A program made the translations under genes and the position numbers. From contig JAOANU010000002.1 in NCBI GenBank assembly GCA_034387635.1, forward strand, positions 1,736,001-1,800,000: a stretch of 64,000 bases of DNA. The letters run 5' to 3'. The notes under the pieces were generated by a model. The model did no database searches, had not been told where the DNA came from, and saw only the letters and a program-made list of their open reading frames with translations. Shown here in pieces: positions 35,798-47,070 of this stretch; position 1 is the stretch's first letter, and each line of letters opens with the position of its first letter. The DNA is from Rhodosporidiobolus odoratus. Lineage: Eukaryota > Basidiomycota > Microbotryomycetes > Sporidiobolales > Sporidiobolaceae.

Positions 35798-35919
35798 ACC
35801 TGCAGCGAGTCTCTCCATTAGCTACAAGTAGATGGAGCTATGCAAAATGTATTACAGCGTACCTGCAGCGAGTCTCTCTATTAGCTACGAGTAGATGGAG
35901 CTATGCAAAGTGATAGCGT
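35798..35919. repeat. Two-copy 63-bp tandem repeat with internal hairpin
   Basis: Unit 1 is 35798-35860 and unit 2 is 35861 to about 35919. Each begins ACCTGCAGCGAGTCTCTC and contains an imperfect hairpin (35813-35837 in unit 1: outer stem CTCCAT/ATGGAG, inner stem CTAC/GTAG). The C-to-T change in unit 2 keeps a G-U pair and the loop changes AA to GA. It lies at the edge of the transposon-rich island. Confidence 0.8.
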
Positions 35920-37473
35920 CGATCAGAGTGCTTTCGCGGTTGACCATTTCCCCTCCTCCCCTCAACTTCCTTTCTCCCCTTCATTCCCCAACAGTCAAGG
36001 TATCAAGCAGCACACAGGGGCATGTGAGCTGTCCGCAGAATGAGAGCTGCGAGCCCCTCTGCTGTCCTGCGATCCTCAACAAAAGATAGCACATTGGAAC
36101 ATAGACTCCTTCCGCACTCGCTTCCCTCTCCTCCCATCAGCTCAGGTTCTATCAAACCTGCACACAGATGCTAGTTGCTAAACTAAAGCTCCTTCGTGTA
36201 CACTTCAACAAGCCGGCCCTCCTTCCCCTTCCCGCACTCCCTCTTTGTCTTCCGCCCGCCTCCCCATCGTGCATCCCCTGCTTTGCACCATGGCTGCAAT
36301 CTTGTGCTGCAATTGAGCGTACGAGGCTCCCGCCTCTTGCTCAAAGCACAATGACCCCCTGTGGTCTCACTGTGGTCTCTCCACAGACAGGAAAGATGGG
36401 CAATCATTGACAGCACCTATTCAGTCTCCTTCATATTTGCTGGTCCTCAAGAGTCCCACTCTTACTGCTGGCTCTCTTCTCGGTGTCAAAAAACCAAAGC
36501 TTTGTTGCTTGTCTTGAGGAACTCCCACCTGTCCTCCACACGCCTTCTCCATATCCTATTTGCCCTTCTCTCCCCGGCTTCCTCCTCACGGTGCCGTTTC
36601 CGTTTCTCCCCCTTCTTCCTAAGGATGCCTTTGTCTTCAGCTTCTGGGTGTTTCCCCCACAAGTTAGGCAGTGATCAGGATGGGCAGCTAGGTGTGCTTC
36701 TACCTCAACCAGGAGTTGTGGTGGGTTGGACACAGGACTTGGTTTGGATTGGGGTGAAGCAGCCTGCTGTGCTGCAGGGGGACAAGGGGAAGAGAGAGAT
36801 CTGGGAGTGGGAGATGGTGCAAATGGCAGGCCTGGGCTAAAACAGAGGGACCTGCAAGCTGTGAGTGTATGGCTTGCTCAAACAGCCTGCCAATAGGTGG
36901 GGTTTTACGCACTTTGATCATTTCAATAATGCTCCTGATTGTCCAGATATGCCCTGTGGTGCCTGGAAGACGTAGCAACCTGAGATGGTAGTAGAGACTT
37001 CCCCAGCTGCCCTGACTGTGGGAGTGTATGCAAGTGGGCTGCGAGACAAGGCACAGACTGCATGCTGTCTGCACAGTTACAAATTACTAGCTGTGGAGGA
37101 TGATACATCATGATCAATGACCTTGCGAGTAAGATGGTCTCCACTGACATGACACCACTCACCTCGTTTCGTATTGACGTCGTGACAACAAATTGTGGCA
37201 AAGTGGATCTAGGTGGTGAGCTAGTGTGCGGGTAATACACAACCCGAGATAGCTTGTGCGGTGGTCCCATCAGTGATCAGTCGAGTATCCAAAGTGATGC
37301 GGAGGAAGGCAAGAAGCAAAATACTGTGCTTGTCACAGTGTACACAGCGCAATCTATGGTGACGGTAAGTAGTGCTGAAGCAGGGAAAACAGAAACGACC
37401 TCAATGACAGAAAGTGACAGGTGTGCAATGTTTTTGAGAGAAGGTGTCACTGCAGCACAGCGGCTTGCAGCTA
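35920..37473. other. Degenerate transposon-island DNA, no intact gene
   Basis: About 1.55 kb with many stops in all frames. Minus-strand fragments include a stretch with a C-x2-C pair (PDHCLTCGGN near 36690) preceded by helical segments, which could be a decayed retrotransposon Gag, but the match is too weak to claim. No host gene was recognised. Confidence 0.35.
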
Positions 37474-37697
37474 TGTGTAGCCGCACACGGGCCGGACAAG
37501 GAAAGGAGCTTCTAATGTTAGCTATAGTTGCAGAATGAAACCTGTAAAGATGAACATGCCTGGACAAGGAAAGGAGCTTTTAAGACACCCCGATCCTTGC
37601 CCAACTACGAAAGACTAGAAAAGAGAGTACCAACTCAAACCTGATCAAATACGACTAGAATAACGAGTGGGGCAAAGTGGGGGAAGACGACATTGCC
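37474..37697 (-). repeat. LTR-like relic, diverged copy of 46864-47070
   Basis: Shares a scattered but colinear similarity with 46864-47070, including GGACAAGGAAAGGAGC-type and ACATGCCTGGAC segments and a common GTGGGGGAAGAC end. The 46864-47070 copy directly follows a Ty1/copia RNase H fragment, so both are interpreted as relics of its long terminal repeat. Confidence 0.5.
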
Positions 37698-37861
37698 TCT
37701 CTCTCTCTCTTTGACACTATGTACACCAGACAGAAGGTTTTGCTGGCTGAGTAGGGCAAGCACATATCTTGCTAGTTTTGGAGTGTGTGACTTGGCTACA
37801 CACACACCCATACCTGGACTAGGGTACAAGCTCTTGGCTGCTGCTTTGAGTGGGTCATGTA

Positions 37862-38854
37862 CAGTAGATACCCTCTACAAGAAGGCTCCCTATTCTATTG
37901 GAAGCAATTTTGCTGTCTCCCGCCTCCGTTCTATGGTGGAGGGGAAGCAAGAAGCGCCGCTATGAGGAAAAAGCCCACTTGAACAGGTCAAATTTCTAAT
38001 ACTGAGAATACATATATTACACCCTCACTGTTGAGCACCCCTGTGTTCCTCAATAGCAGTTGTCAGACGCTTCTGGTGCCTGTGGCCTTTCTTTTTGCCC
38101 ACAAGCCTGATCGGGTTGGATTCCGGGAGAGGGCAACCTCCTGAGCTTGACTTGTTGGCCGGTTGTGTTCCCTCGCTGTCTCTCTCCCGTTGTCTTGACA
38201 GCTATGAGTGTCCTTGCCTTGCTTGTCCTTGACAGGATTGAGGGGGACGGCGACCCGATCGTCACGGCTACTGCCCTTTCAGAGGACTCTGAGGCGATCA
38301 AAACCCTTCGCACCGCCTGCTGCTTGCTCGCCATTGGGAGGACAGACCACAAGGAGATGTTCATTGACCTTGCTGGACCCAGATGCTCGCATCCAGAGCT
38401 GGAGAGGGAGGAGAGGGAGGAGGATGTCCTCAACGAGATGGAGGAGTGGATGGGTGCTTAGACAAAAGCCTTTCCGCGGTTTTTTTCTTGACTCTGCTCT
38501 CTGTACACATGCTTGAAGGCTTGCAAGCATTGTACCTCATCTTGCTTCTCTGTCAGAGGACGAGAGTAGTCTGATCAAAAAAAAGTCAAACGCTCGGATT
38601 TGAACCCTCGACCTTAAGTTTCCGGCCTTTTCAGCTTCGCACCTTGGCTGGCTGGATGCAGGGAAGTTTGGCCTTTTCAACTTTGACCTCTGTTTGCTCG
38701 CTTCACAGAGTAGCTGTGACCGAGGTAAGAAGAGTCTATAATGTATCAGAACAGTGGCTACAATATGGTATAGGTCAACCAACAGAAGAAATGCTCATCT
38801 ATAAGAAGCAAGAACCTGATCTCCCAATGTGTTTCTCATAGAGGGACTCTTCTG
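37862..38854 (+). mobile_element. Non-autonomous pogo-like DNA element, about 1 kb
   Basis: Begins CAGTAGATACCCTCTACAAG and ends with the inverted complement of CAGAAGAGTCCCTCTATGAG; both ends are flanked by TA (37860-37861 and 38855-38856), the target duplication of Tc1/mariner/pogo elements. The interior has a 104-codon frame (38147-38461) whose end (EDSEAIKTLRTACCLLAIG, REEDVLNEMEEWM) recalls the acidic C-terminal tails of pogo/Tigger transposases, but the catalytic domain is missing. A related tail plus the same type of end lies at 54172-54722. Interpretation as a deletion derivative is inference. Confidence 0.6.
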
Positions 38855-40419
38855 TAGACTCTCAGCCAAAACTACATACAGCCAACTGCACTCACCCCAT
38901 GGAAAAGGTTCATCAAGGCAATCAGAAATCTGCCTGATGTGCACGGGCTCAGCCTGACACATGCATTTTGTCGCTGTACAAGTGTCTGGCAGGGCATGCT
39001 GCAATTGCTGTAGGTAGGTAGGCAAAGATTTAGTGAAGTTGGCTGACCTTCTCGAACTGGCTGATAGATCGAGTCAAGGTTCCATGGTTGAAACACCTGG
39101 ACAGCATGTGTTTGCTGGGTCGGCAGTCAGGTAGCACATTGCAGCATGTGGTTCATTGAGGTGACATTCTCCATGAAAATACGTGACTGGCAAGTGCAAG
39201 GGGCAGGCAGGACCCCTGCTTGACTCCTTGATGTTCCTTCAAGAAGCCATGTCTCAATACCTTTCAAGACAGCCCAGCATCTCTGCAGTGAGGCTGTCAG
39301 GTACAGGTTGATATGGCCAGCAGGGAAACAGGCATGAGCCAGTGTGGGAAGCGTACATTCCGGGGTGCAGGTGTCGCCAGCAAAAGTTGATGACCACGCT
39401 GGGGCTCGAACCCAGAATCTCCTGATTTTTACTTAATGCACAACTGCACTTCGTAGTCAGACGCCTTGCCATTGGGCCACGCAGCCTCCGATGATGGCCG
39501 CCCAAACAATAACGTACATAATCCTAAACCTACAAACGGAGGCCCAGAGTCAGACAGGCTGCCAAGTCCATCTTGGTGGATGTCAAGCACAGCTATACCT
39601 CACTCTGCTTCTGTCACAGGACAGGCAACTTAACGCTTTCGGGTAACGTAACATGCTACCAATGTACTTGTGGAGATGTCAAGGATTCACAGCCTGTATT
39701 AAGCCTTATATCACACCCAGGATTTTATATGAGGAAGATGCTGATGTGCTTGTCTCTTCTTTCCCAGTCACTTGTGTTATATCCTTTGCAGCTGTGAGGC
39801 ATACCCACAGTGTGCAACTGCAGTGTTCTCTTCTCATGGTCTTTCACACACTAAACAAGAAAGCCTCAAAGATAGTTGGCAGGGGGGTTGCATGGCCAAT
39901 AGTGTGTCAGGCAGACAATTCAGCTTAACAAGAGTGTGCACAGGACTGAACCAGGGTGGCTACTTACCTGGCAGGCATTCTCATTCAGCAAGAGCATAGG
40001 GGATAAAGCTGAGCTAGGGTTGCACTCAGGTCCCATACTCACATCAGTCAACATCTGAAGTCCTTGCCTCTGCACAACCACCCCCCCTGTAGAACTCCAA
40101 TGACACCCCCATGCCCTAATACGGAAGTGTAGCACAACTTTGTCACCAGAGAAACGTAAGGGAGCAATCTCATGCAGTCAGAAACCCGGGGTAATGGACA
40201 GGGGCAATGCAGATGGGCACAAGGAACCCAGTGGCTGTGCAACTATGCGATCGGGCATGGTAGCCATTCATCCTGTTTCAGAGCTGTCTGAGTAAGGTAA
40301 AACTCAGTGCCCATATGGAGACTGGATTGGTTGCACAATCTAGGGCCACCTCAGATATGGACAACACAACAACAAACCTAGCGCAGAGTTTCTCTACTCT
40401 CTGTGCACAGAATCGTGAG
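38739..40419 (-). repeat. Repeat copy A (about 1.6 kb), carrying tRNA-Arg; left arm of an inverted pair
   Basis: Inverted copy of 43397-44487 (copy B) over 38739-39834 and of the interrupted copy C (47700-48398 plus 53392-54171) over about 38920-40419. Similarity to both is near-identical by eye. Its low-coordinate end overlaps the end of the pogo-like element at 37862-38854, and its high-coordinate end runs into copia-like sequence. Several small frames recur in all copies, but they have no recognisable product and are not called as genes. The copy includes the tRNA at 39391-39486. Confidence 0.85.
39391..39486 (-). tRNA. tRNA-Arg(ACG) with 24-base intron, inside repeat copy A
   Basis: Cloverleaf read on the minus strand from 39486: acceptor GGCTGCG pairs with CGTGGTC using three wobble pairs; D arm GCC/GGC with a GG in its loop; anticodon stem TCTGA/TCAGG; loop CTACGAA with anticodon ACG; an intron after the anticodon; T arm CTGGG TTCGAGC CCCAG; discriminator A. 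A box (TGGCCCAATGG) and B box (GGTTCGAGCCC) are present, and a TTTT follows six bases after the end. The weakened acceptor stem suggests a relic or a repeat-borne copy rather than the main housekeeping gene. Confidence 0.75.
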
Positions 40420-40860
40420 TGGTGGAAAGGACTCTGCTAGCTAAGACCTGAGTTGACCTTCTCAACTTGGCCATACAGTCTGCTCACAGTGGCAGAGCAG
40501 CAAGAGATAAGCTAAACATTTTCTGCAGGGCATCAGACCAAAGGCTGCAATATGTATAGGCTAGCCTCTGCAAGAATGTGATTGCAAGAAGCAAGAATGT
40601 AATCACACAAACTATTTCTTGGCAAGGATATGTACAGGGGACTTGTTAATTCTGGCTGCAGTTTCACTATGGTTGGCCCAATTTCCTTGTCCAGTAAAGA
40701 ACAGGGTACCTGTACGGATTCAAGCAGCAACACTGAAGCAACAATCCACAGGTTCCAGATGCATTTATTCCGAGACCGTGGTGTGAAAGTGCTGATCGCA
40801 GGTGCTTGCAAAGGTGAGGCCCGGGCCACTCATTACAGCAATAACACACTTACATGTCCT
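40420..40860. other. Transposon-island DNA, no intact gene
   Basis: About 440 bp between repeat copy A and the COPB2 fragment. A plus-strand frame at 40630-40878 has RGLVNSGCSFTMVG, faintly like a retroviral-type protease active site (D/N-S-G), but it is too short to call. Confidence 0.3.
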
Positions 40861-41179
40861 CTCCTCCCCCGGCAATGACAATCCATCATGGTCACCACCT
40901 GCTCACTTGCTCACTTGATCATCATACTACGCTTACACAACAGCGCAAGCTCCTCACCCGCTGTGCACGAGTAAAGGCTGTCAACATACATCTCAAGGAA
41001 CCATGTGTGTGTTCTTCACCTTGCCTCTGCTCTGTTGTCTTGTATTGAGTGCTAACCCTCAGCTTTCACCAATGCAGGGCTCATGTAGGCTTTCCTTCCT
41101 TTTTTGAACATCACCTCGTGCCAAGAACAAGCGGCCAGGATGTCACCCCTGTGAATCAGGGTGTGCCCCACAGCTAGAG
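40861..41179 (+). pseudogene. Duplicated 5' fragment of the beta'-COP gene
   Basis: Nearly identical to 60510-60775 of the COPB2 gene: it includes coding exon 2 (40944-41004), the whole following intron, the 7-base exon GGCTCAT (41078-41084) and about 95 bases of the next intron. About six substitutions are visible in 240 bp. It lacks the first exon and everything downstream, so it cannot make beta'-COP. Retention of introns shows DNA-level duplication, not retroposition. It sits between the arms of the inverted repeat in the transposon island. Confidence 0.88.
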
Positions 41180-43396
41180 CAGAAGGTAGTTACAGACATG
41201 TCATGTAGTTGCTACTCAATCCTGAGTATGTGGCATAGAGGGAAAGACTCGCTTGTTGGCGTGAGCAGATGCCAGAATGTGCTTTTCTGGCATTGAGTCT
41301 CCATAACTCTGAGTCTTTTTCGCTTTGTTGTCTCAGTACCACTCCTTGATCTATCCCCATTGGTATCATCATTTGCCGATCAACAAGCAAATGCCAAAAG
41401 TGGCGTTACAATCAACTTTGTATATGAGATTGGCTTTGTAGCAAAATCGTGCCTTCTTTTCTTCTTTAACATATTACACCGCATCTTGTAGCGATATGAA
41501 GCCTCGCTAGAGGCAAGAGAGCACAAAGTGTGAACGGTGAATGGTATAGCAGTCAACTAAGAAAGAACTACTTACCTAGAGGCGAGAGAGAACAAAGTGT
41601 CAACGGTGAAGAAGAGAAAGGAAAGAAAGGAAGACGAGGTTATATAGGGAAGTGTAAGTAGCGCGACAAACTGTCTCACAATCCTCCCAGGCACAAAGGT
41701 GACAATGACGAAGGAGCGATAGGAACAACTAGGGAAAGGTAGAGACCAACCAAAGAAGTGAAGGAGAATAAGAACTGAAGCTAAGCGAAGCAAGAAAGAG
41801 GGAAGAAAGAATTATTCCTCCAACTTGACCTGCCCAAACCAAACATCAACTCCTCCTCAAGTCTTCCGCCCACTCTGAACTACTCTCACAACCAACACAT
41901 CTTCTCCTGGTGTATGTACTGCACCCTGTTCACTATCTGTTCTTTGCCTTTGTGCAAGAGCTACCAACCTCAAGCTCGAGGCGAAGTCGATAGTCGAGCG
42001 GAGAGATGGGGTGTAGGTCGATACGTGCTCTAGCTTCCCGCCACGAAAGCAATCAACAGTGATTCGAGCTTAATATTCGACCGAGAGATCCCAAGATGTA
42101 GCGGTGAGCTTCAACTACAGAAGTACTGAAGCCCAAGTCGACATCCCGATCACTCAACATTCCTCCTGACCTGAGAAGGTCCGACTGCAGGCTGCAAGGT
42201 CACGGATGTGAGCGCAGGACTGTAGAGGAATGAGATGAAGGAGAACATCGCAAAGGAAATAGACTTAGCTCTTGGGGGAGTTAAGTCGTGCTCGTCGATC
42301 GAGACGTAGCACTTTGCCCTCCACAGCAGACCAGATCTGTCCCTCAGGTCCTCCCGCAAGCGAGATGTCTCTGTTACCCCGGTCAAAGACAATGGTACGT
42401 CTTGCAGCAATGTGTAGGTAGTGTGACTCATCTCTCTCTCCCTCGTTGTTGTGGCTGTGCTCCACTGTGGCATATGGTCTCCTCAACCGCTGTTTCTATC
42501 CTGCAATGATCTATCCTTATGTTATTGGTTGCCAGGATTACCATCCTATCTAGTGCAACCCATGCGTCCAGCAAGGGGGTTGTGCTGGTGCTGTGTTTGA
42601 CATGAGCACAAGTTGTTTGAGACATGTCAACGCGCAAAAACTCCGCTTCTTTCCTCCCGTCAGCTCATGAGTGATAGGCAGTTCTGGCATACCAAGCTAC
42701 CCCAGTGTGTCAGAAATTGTCTGCCAGTGTCAATGCCATGCCAGTGCAACTCCCTTGTGTTAAGTGTTGGTTCTTCATATTATCCTTTCCTTTCATGTCC
42801 TTCCACTCAGTACAGGTCTGTGCCGTACTGCCTCACTGCAGTCTATAACTGCTTGTCAGCTGCTTGACTGAGTGGTGCAATTCAGATGGAGTCATGGACA
42901 ATCAAGGTGACCTGCAAGAGTGTTTTCTCTTCTTCCACTTTTCTTTTGTCCTGACAAGTGATGCCACTTCACTCCCTGTCGTCCTTAGCAAGGCTTGACA
43001 TTGTCAACTGAGCCCATGCCCCTCAATGTGGTCGATGTTGGTGGACTCTGTATTGGTCATGTCATTGTGACAAAGTGCTTCTGAGACACAGCACAGCAGG
43101 AGTTGGGCTGACCTTGAGAGCTTGCAAAAATCAGATCAGCCATGCCAGAAAGGACTCATTCTGTGGTCCTTGGGTATCTGGGTTCTGGGTACGAGAAGGT
43201 CATGCATGTTCATTTCCACACTCCTCTGCTCGCAGCAAACCCTCCTGCCACTTGACATGATGCTTAGGCGGTACACACTCTCATGACTGGCACAGAAATA
43301 TGTAGGATACAAGCAGAGCGTCCCAAGCTGTTGACTTTCTCAAGCATGAGCCTGCTTGAGGCATTGCTGCCGGTCTCACTACTATCGCGCAAAAGA
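41180..43396. other. Transposon-island DNA, no intact gene
   Basis: About 2.2 kb with short frames only. A near repeat of some 31 bases occurs at about 41510 and again at about 41580 (GAGAGAACAAAGTGT-type core). A minus-strand frame around 42150-42490 has no domain I can name. I see nothing else that can be supported. Confidence 0.35.
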
Positions 43397-44487
43397 CAAC
43401 AAGAAGAGAACACTGCAGTTGCACACTGTGGGTATGCCTCACAGCTGCAAAGGATATAACACAAGTGACTGGGAAAGAAGAGACAAGCACATCAGCATCT
43501 TCCTCATATAAAATCCTGGGTGTGATATAAGGCTTAATACAGGCTGTGAATCCTTGACATCTCCACAAGTACATTGGTAGCATGTTACGTTACCCGAAAG
43601 CGTTAAGTTGCCTGTCCTGTGACAGAAGCAGAGTGAGGTATAGCTGTGCTTGACATCCACCAAGATGGACTTGGCAGCCTGTCTGACTCTGGGCCTCCGT
43701 TTGTAGGTTTAGGATTATGTACGTTATTGTTTGGGCGGCCATCATCGGAGGCTGCGTGGCCCAATCAAGGCGTCTGACTACGAAGTGCAGTTGTGCATTA
43801 AGTAAAAATCAGGAGATTCTGGGTTCGAGCCCCAGCGTGGTCATCAACTTTTGCTGGCGACACCTGCACCCCGGAATGTACGCTTCCCACACTGGCTCAT
43901 GCCTGTTTCCCTGCTGGCCATATCAACCTGTACCTGACAGCCTCACTGCAGAGATGCTGGGCTGTCTTGAAAGGTATTGAGACATGGCTTCTTGAAGGAA
44001 CATCAAGGAGTCAAGCAGGGGTCCTGCCTGCCCCTTGCACTTGCCAGTCACGTATTTTCATGGAGAATGTCACCTCAATGAACCACATGCTGCAATGTGC
44101 TACCTGACTGCCGACCCAGCAAACACATGCTGTCCAGGTGTTTCAACCATGGAACCTTGACTCGATCTATCAGCCAGTTCGAGAAGGTCAGCCAACTTCA
44201 CTAAATCTTTGCCTACCTACCTACAGCAATTGCAGCATGCCCTGCCAGACACTTGTACAGCGACAAAATGCATGTGTCAGGCTGAGCCCGTGCACATCAG
44301 GCAGATTTCTGATTGCCTTGATGAACCTTTTCCATGGGGTGAGTGCCGTTGGCTGTATGTAGTTTTGGCTGAGAGTCTACAGAAGAGTCCCTCTATGAGA
44401 AACACATTGGGAGATCAGGTTCTTGCTTCTTATAGATGAGCATTTCTTACGTTAGTTGACCTATACCATATTGTAGCTACTGTTCTA
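43397..44487 (+). repeat. Repeat copy B, right arm of the inverted pair
   Basis: Inverted copy of 38739-39834, with arms of about 1.09 kb separated by about 3.56 kb. Similarity to copy A ends near 43397 on the left, and near 44487 on the right after the sequence that corresponds to the end of the pogo-like element. It carries a damaged tRNA-Arg copy at 43750-43843. Confidence 0.85.
43750..43843 (+). pseudogene. Damaged tRNA-Arg(ACG) copy in repeat B
   Basis: Same sequence as the tRNA at 39391-39486 except that two G are missing from the D loop (CCCAATCAAGG instead of CCCAATGGCAAGG). Those are the G18-G19 pair that contact the T loop, and the loss also spoils the A box, so this copy is probably not functional. 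Confidence 0.7.
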
Positions 44488-46863
44488 GGCAAGGACACAT
44501 AGCTACACCTACAGTCACTCCGGCTGGATCTCCACTGTCCCTGACCTCCTGTTCCCAGTGTCTCCACAGAACCCGTCTCATACCTCAAGGTCCGTATCTC
44601 AGGAGTCAAGGATGAAAAGGGTTACGGTTGGTGACCACCAGCCCAGACAGTTCGCTTGGCCGGACACACCACTGACGCTCCCATTTTTGGCGGGGAAAGG
44701 GTGTCTGTGTCCTGTATCTGTATTCTCAGCCTCTGAGTCAAGGTTTGCCAGCGCTCCCTGTCTGGTTCTGGCGTTGGATAAAGGTAGATACAGGGTCAAA
44801 GTACGGTATTTGCGCCGTGGATCAACGCTATGTTTCCCTAGACGGTCCTCAGAGCATGGGAACTGGACGGCCATCTCAGATCCGTCACAGCCATTCATTA
44901 TCCTCTAGACTCTCCCTTTGCAGGTGTTTGGCTCGGGTATACGTGTCTTGATGTACATATACCTGCTGGAGGTCATCTTTAACCGCCAGACAGGCTCTAA
45001 TTGACAATCAAAGCTTTTTTATTTTATTTCTATTCTTCTCCCTCTCTTGCTTCACACTCATAGAGAAGATCAGCCGCGCCACGGGGTCAGTGTTATACCC
45101 ATAGAAGCTCAAAAAAGCCTGCACAAGCCAGACAGCTGTTGTTCAAGGCTCTGTCCGGGCCACTTCATTGTGCTGGGGCCAGCGACGTCAATCAGTCGGG
45201 AGGCTGCGGAACCAGCAAGGATGGTAGCTTTGCTTGAGTAGCAAGGAGCAAGGGCAAAGGTAACAGTGAAGAAACCTTTATTGCTGAACGCTAAAGAAGA
45301 AGAGAGGAAGGAGATCCGCTACGGAAGCATCGATCCATCACTCAGCATTCCTCCTCAGAATCTACCCATGACCGACAACGGTAGAGTAGGGTGGTGTGAT
45401 CTGTACAAGTAGATAGACAGTACAGGGTTCTCAGAGGAATGTGGAAGAGAGGGAGCGAGGGAAAAAGAACTTAAGACATCGGGGGGTATTATGTTATAGA
45501 TAGCAAATGCTAGCATATTGTTTGCTTGTAGACACGGTTTTTTCATCCCAACTTTTGTCCCTTCTCACCACTCTGTTGTCTCTGAGGCTCCACATCGATA
45601 AAGATGGATCCATAGCCATCAAACATTAACTTGCCGTCTTTGCTCATGCTGTAGCAATGCAGGGAAAAGCAGAAAGTGGCCAGGACACGGCATGTCCAGA
45701 ATAGTGGTTCCCAGCTGTACTTCTGTGACAAATCATGACCTCTGGCTCCCAGACCTTCAGGTCCTGTTATACCACCTTCTGGATCAGCTGAGCACGGAGT
45801 TCCTGCGCTTCGGAGCGAGCATGCAGGGAGAAAGGAGGGTTCTGTGAAATCCCACTCTGTTCCCATAACCCCGAGCCAGCACAGCTGATTACAGCACCAT
45901 TGTGAGAAGCTGTCAGGCTCCGCACCTACCATAGAAAATGTTCCAACACACTCCCCTAGCTGGAGAAGCCATCCATGCTGTTGGCTGGGTGGGAAAAAGG
46001 ATGGGATGTCTTCGGAAGGTTGCCCATAGGGACCAACACTTGGCTCGATGCTGCAACGGTCGACAAGGGTATCAAGTGTATTGCTGGTTCGTTCTCCGGC
46101 AAGCGTGAGCGTGAAGAGAAGAACCAAAATGCGCCGTGCTCATCCTTCAACATCTGTCCATGTCTCATCTTGTTGCCTCCTATATCCTTGACCTTGAGTG
46201 AAGCCTGTAGCCTTACAGTCTTTTACCTCTTGCCAGACTTCTGACATGTCTTGTTGCCTTCTCCTCTTTTGTCCCCTGCTCGCTCCCTGCTAATCTCAAC
46301 AAAGTGCTAAAGCGCTATAGCTAGCCTTTCCCAGATCTCTCTCCCCCGTTGTTATACATTCTTGCTTTCTTTTCCTTGTCCTTCTCCAACTTACATACAA
46401 GCAGAATTATCACAAGGCTCTCTTGGATACTCCTTCTCACTATCTTGCTTTGACATGCCCTGGTGTAGAGGCTCTACTCTGGTCAGAGACTCCACAATAG
46501 CAAGTGTTTGTGCAGATCCACCTGGATGTGCAGGAGGCGGCTACACAGATCTGACAGTGTCAAGCCTTGGTGAGACTAGTGACAGGGAGCTTGTGTTTCC
46601 GCTAGCTGTATGAACTAAGCCCTGTAACAGAGGGAAAGGGAACTTGGGAGACTGGAAGATAATAATGTTGTGGCCTCATTAGCTCAATCGCACAAGGGAT
46701 GAAAGGCCAATACACTATTGTAGCAGGCAATTTTTCTTGGCGTGAGGGTCTCTAGTTGTACTTGAGAGAAGTGACAGACCATGGCAGGCAGTCTGAATCA
46801 GCAGCTGTGAGGGAAAGTCAAGCCAGCTTCCAACTTGAGTTTCCCGACTCCTTCCTTCACCCA
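44488..46863. other. Transposon-island DNA, no supportable gene
   Basis: About 2.4 kb. The longest frame is 194 codons on the minus strand (45543-46127); its product is rich in Cys, Gly, Ser and Trp and matches no family I know. It may be chance or a decayed mobile-element gene. No tRNA, terminal repeat or host gene was recognised. Confidence 0.35.
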
Positions 46864-47070
46864 GCTGTGGCCGCGGACGGGTCTGGACAAGGATAGGAGC
46901 CCTTCATGTCAGCTGTGTTGCAATCTAATCCTGTAACGAGGGACATGCCTGGACTAGGGTAGGAGCCACTAAAGAACCCCAATCCTCGCTTGGCTACTGA
47001 TGACTATAGAAGAGAATAACAACTCTAATCATCACAAAAGGAAATAGATGTGGGGGAAGACAACACTGCC
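46864..47070 (-). repeat. Probable copia LTR relic
   Basis: Lies directly downstream (on the minus strand) of the copia RNase H fragment, after a purine-rich stretch (GGAGGGAGAAAGAG) that could be a polypurine tract. It then reads TGTTGTCTTCCCCCACATC inward. A diverged partner occurs at 37474-37697. Confidence 0.55.

Noticed and set aside
38575..38660. tRNA-like B box on the minus strand (GGTTCAAATCC) with a T run
   Set aside because: The T stem does not pair and no cloverleaf can be drawn; the related copy near 54460 has lost the motif.
40940..41180. First read as a copia fragment because it is repeated at 60.5 kb and sits among transposons
   Set aside because: The 60.5-kb copy proves to be exons and introns of COPB2; the encoded RKLLTRCARVKAV is the beta'-COP N-terminus.
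45543..46127. 194-codon frame on the minus strand in the transposon island
   Set aside because: No family resemblance, rich in Cys and Trp as chance frames often are; not called as a gene.
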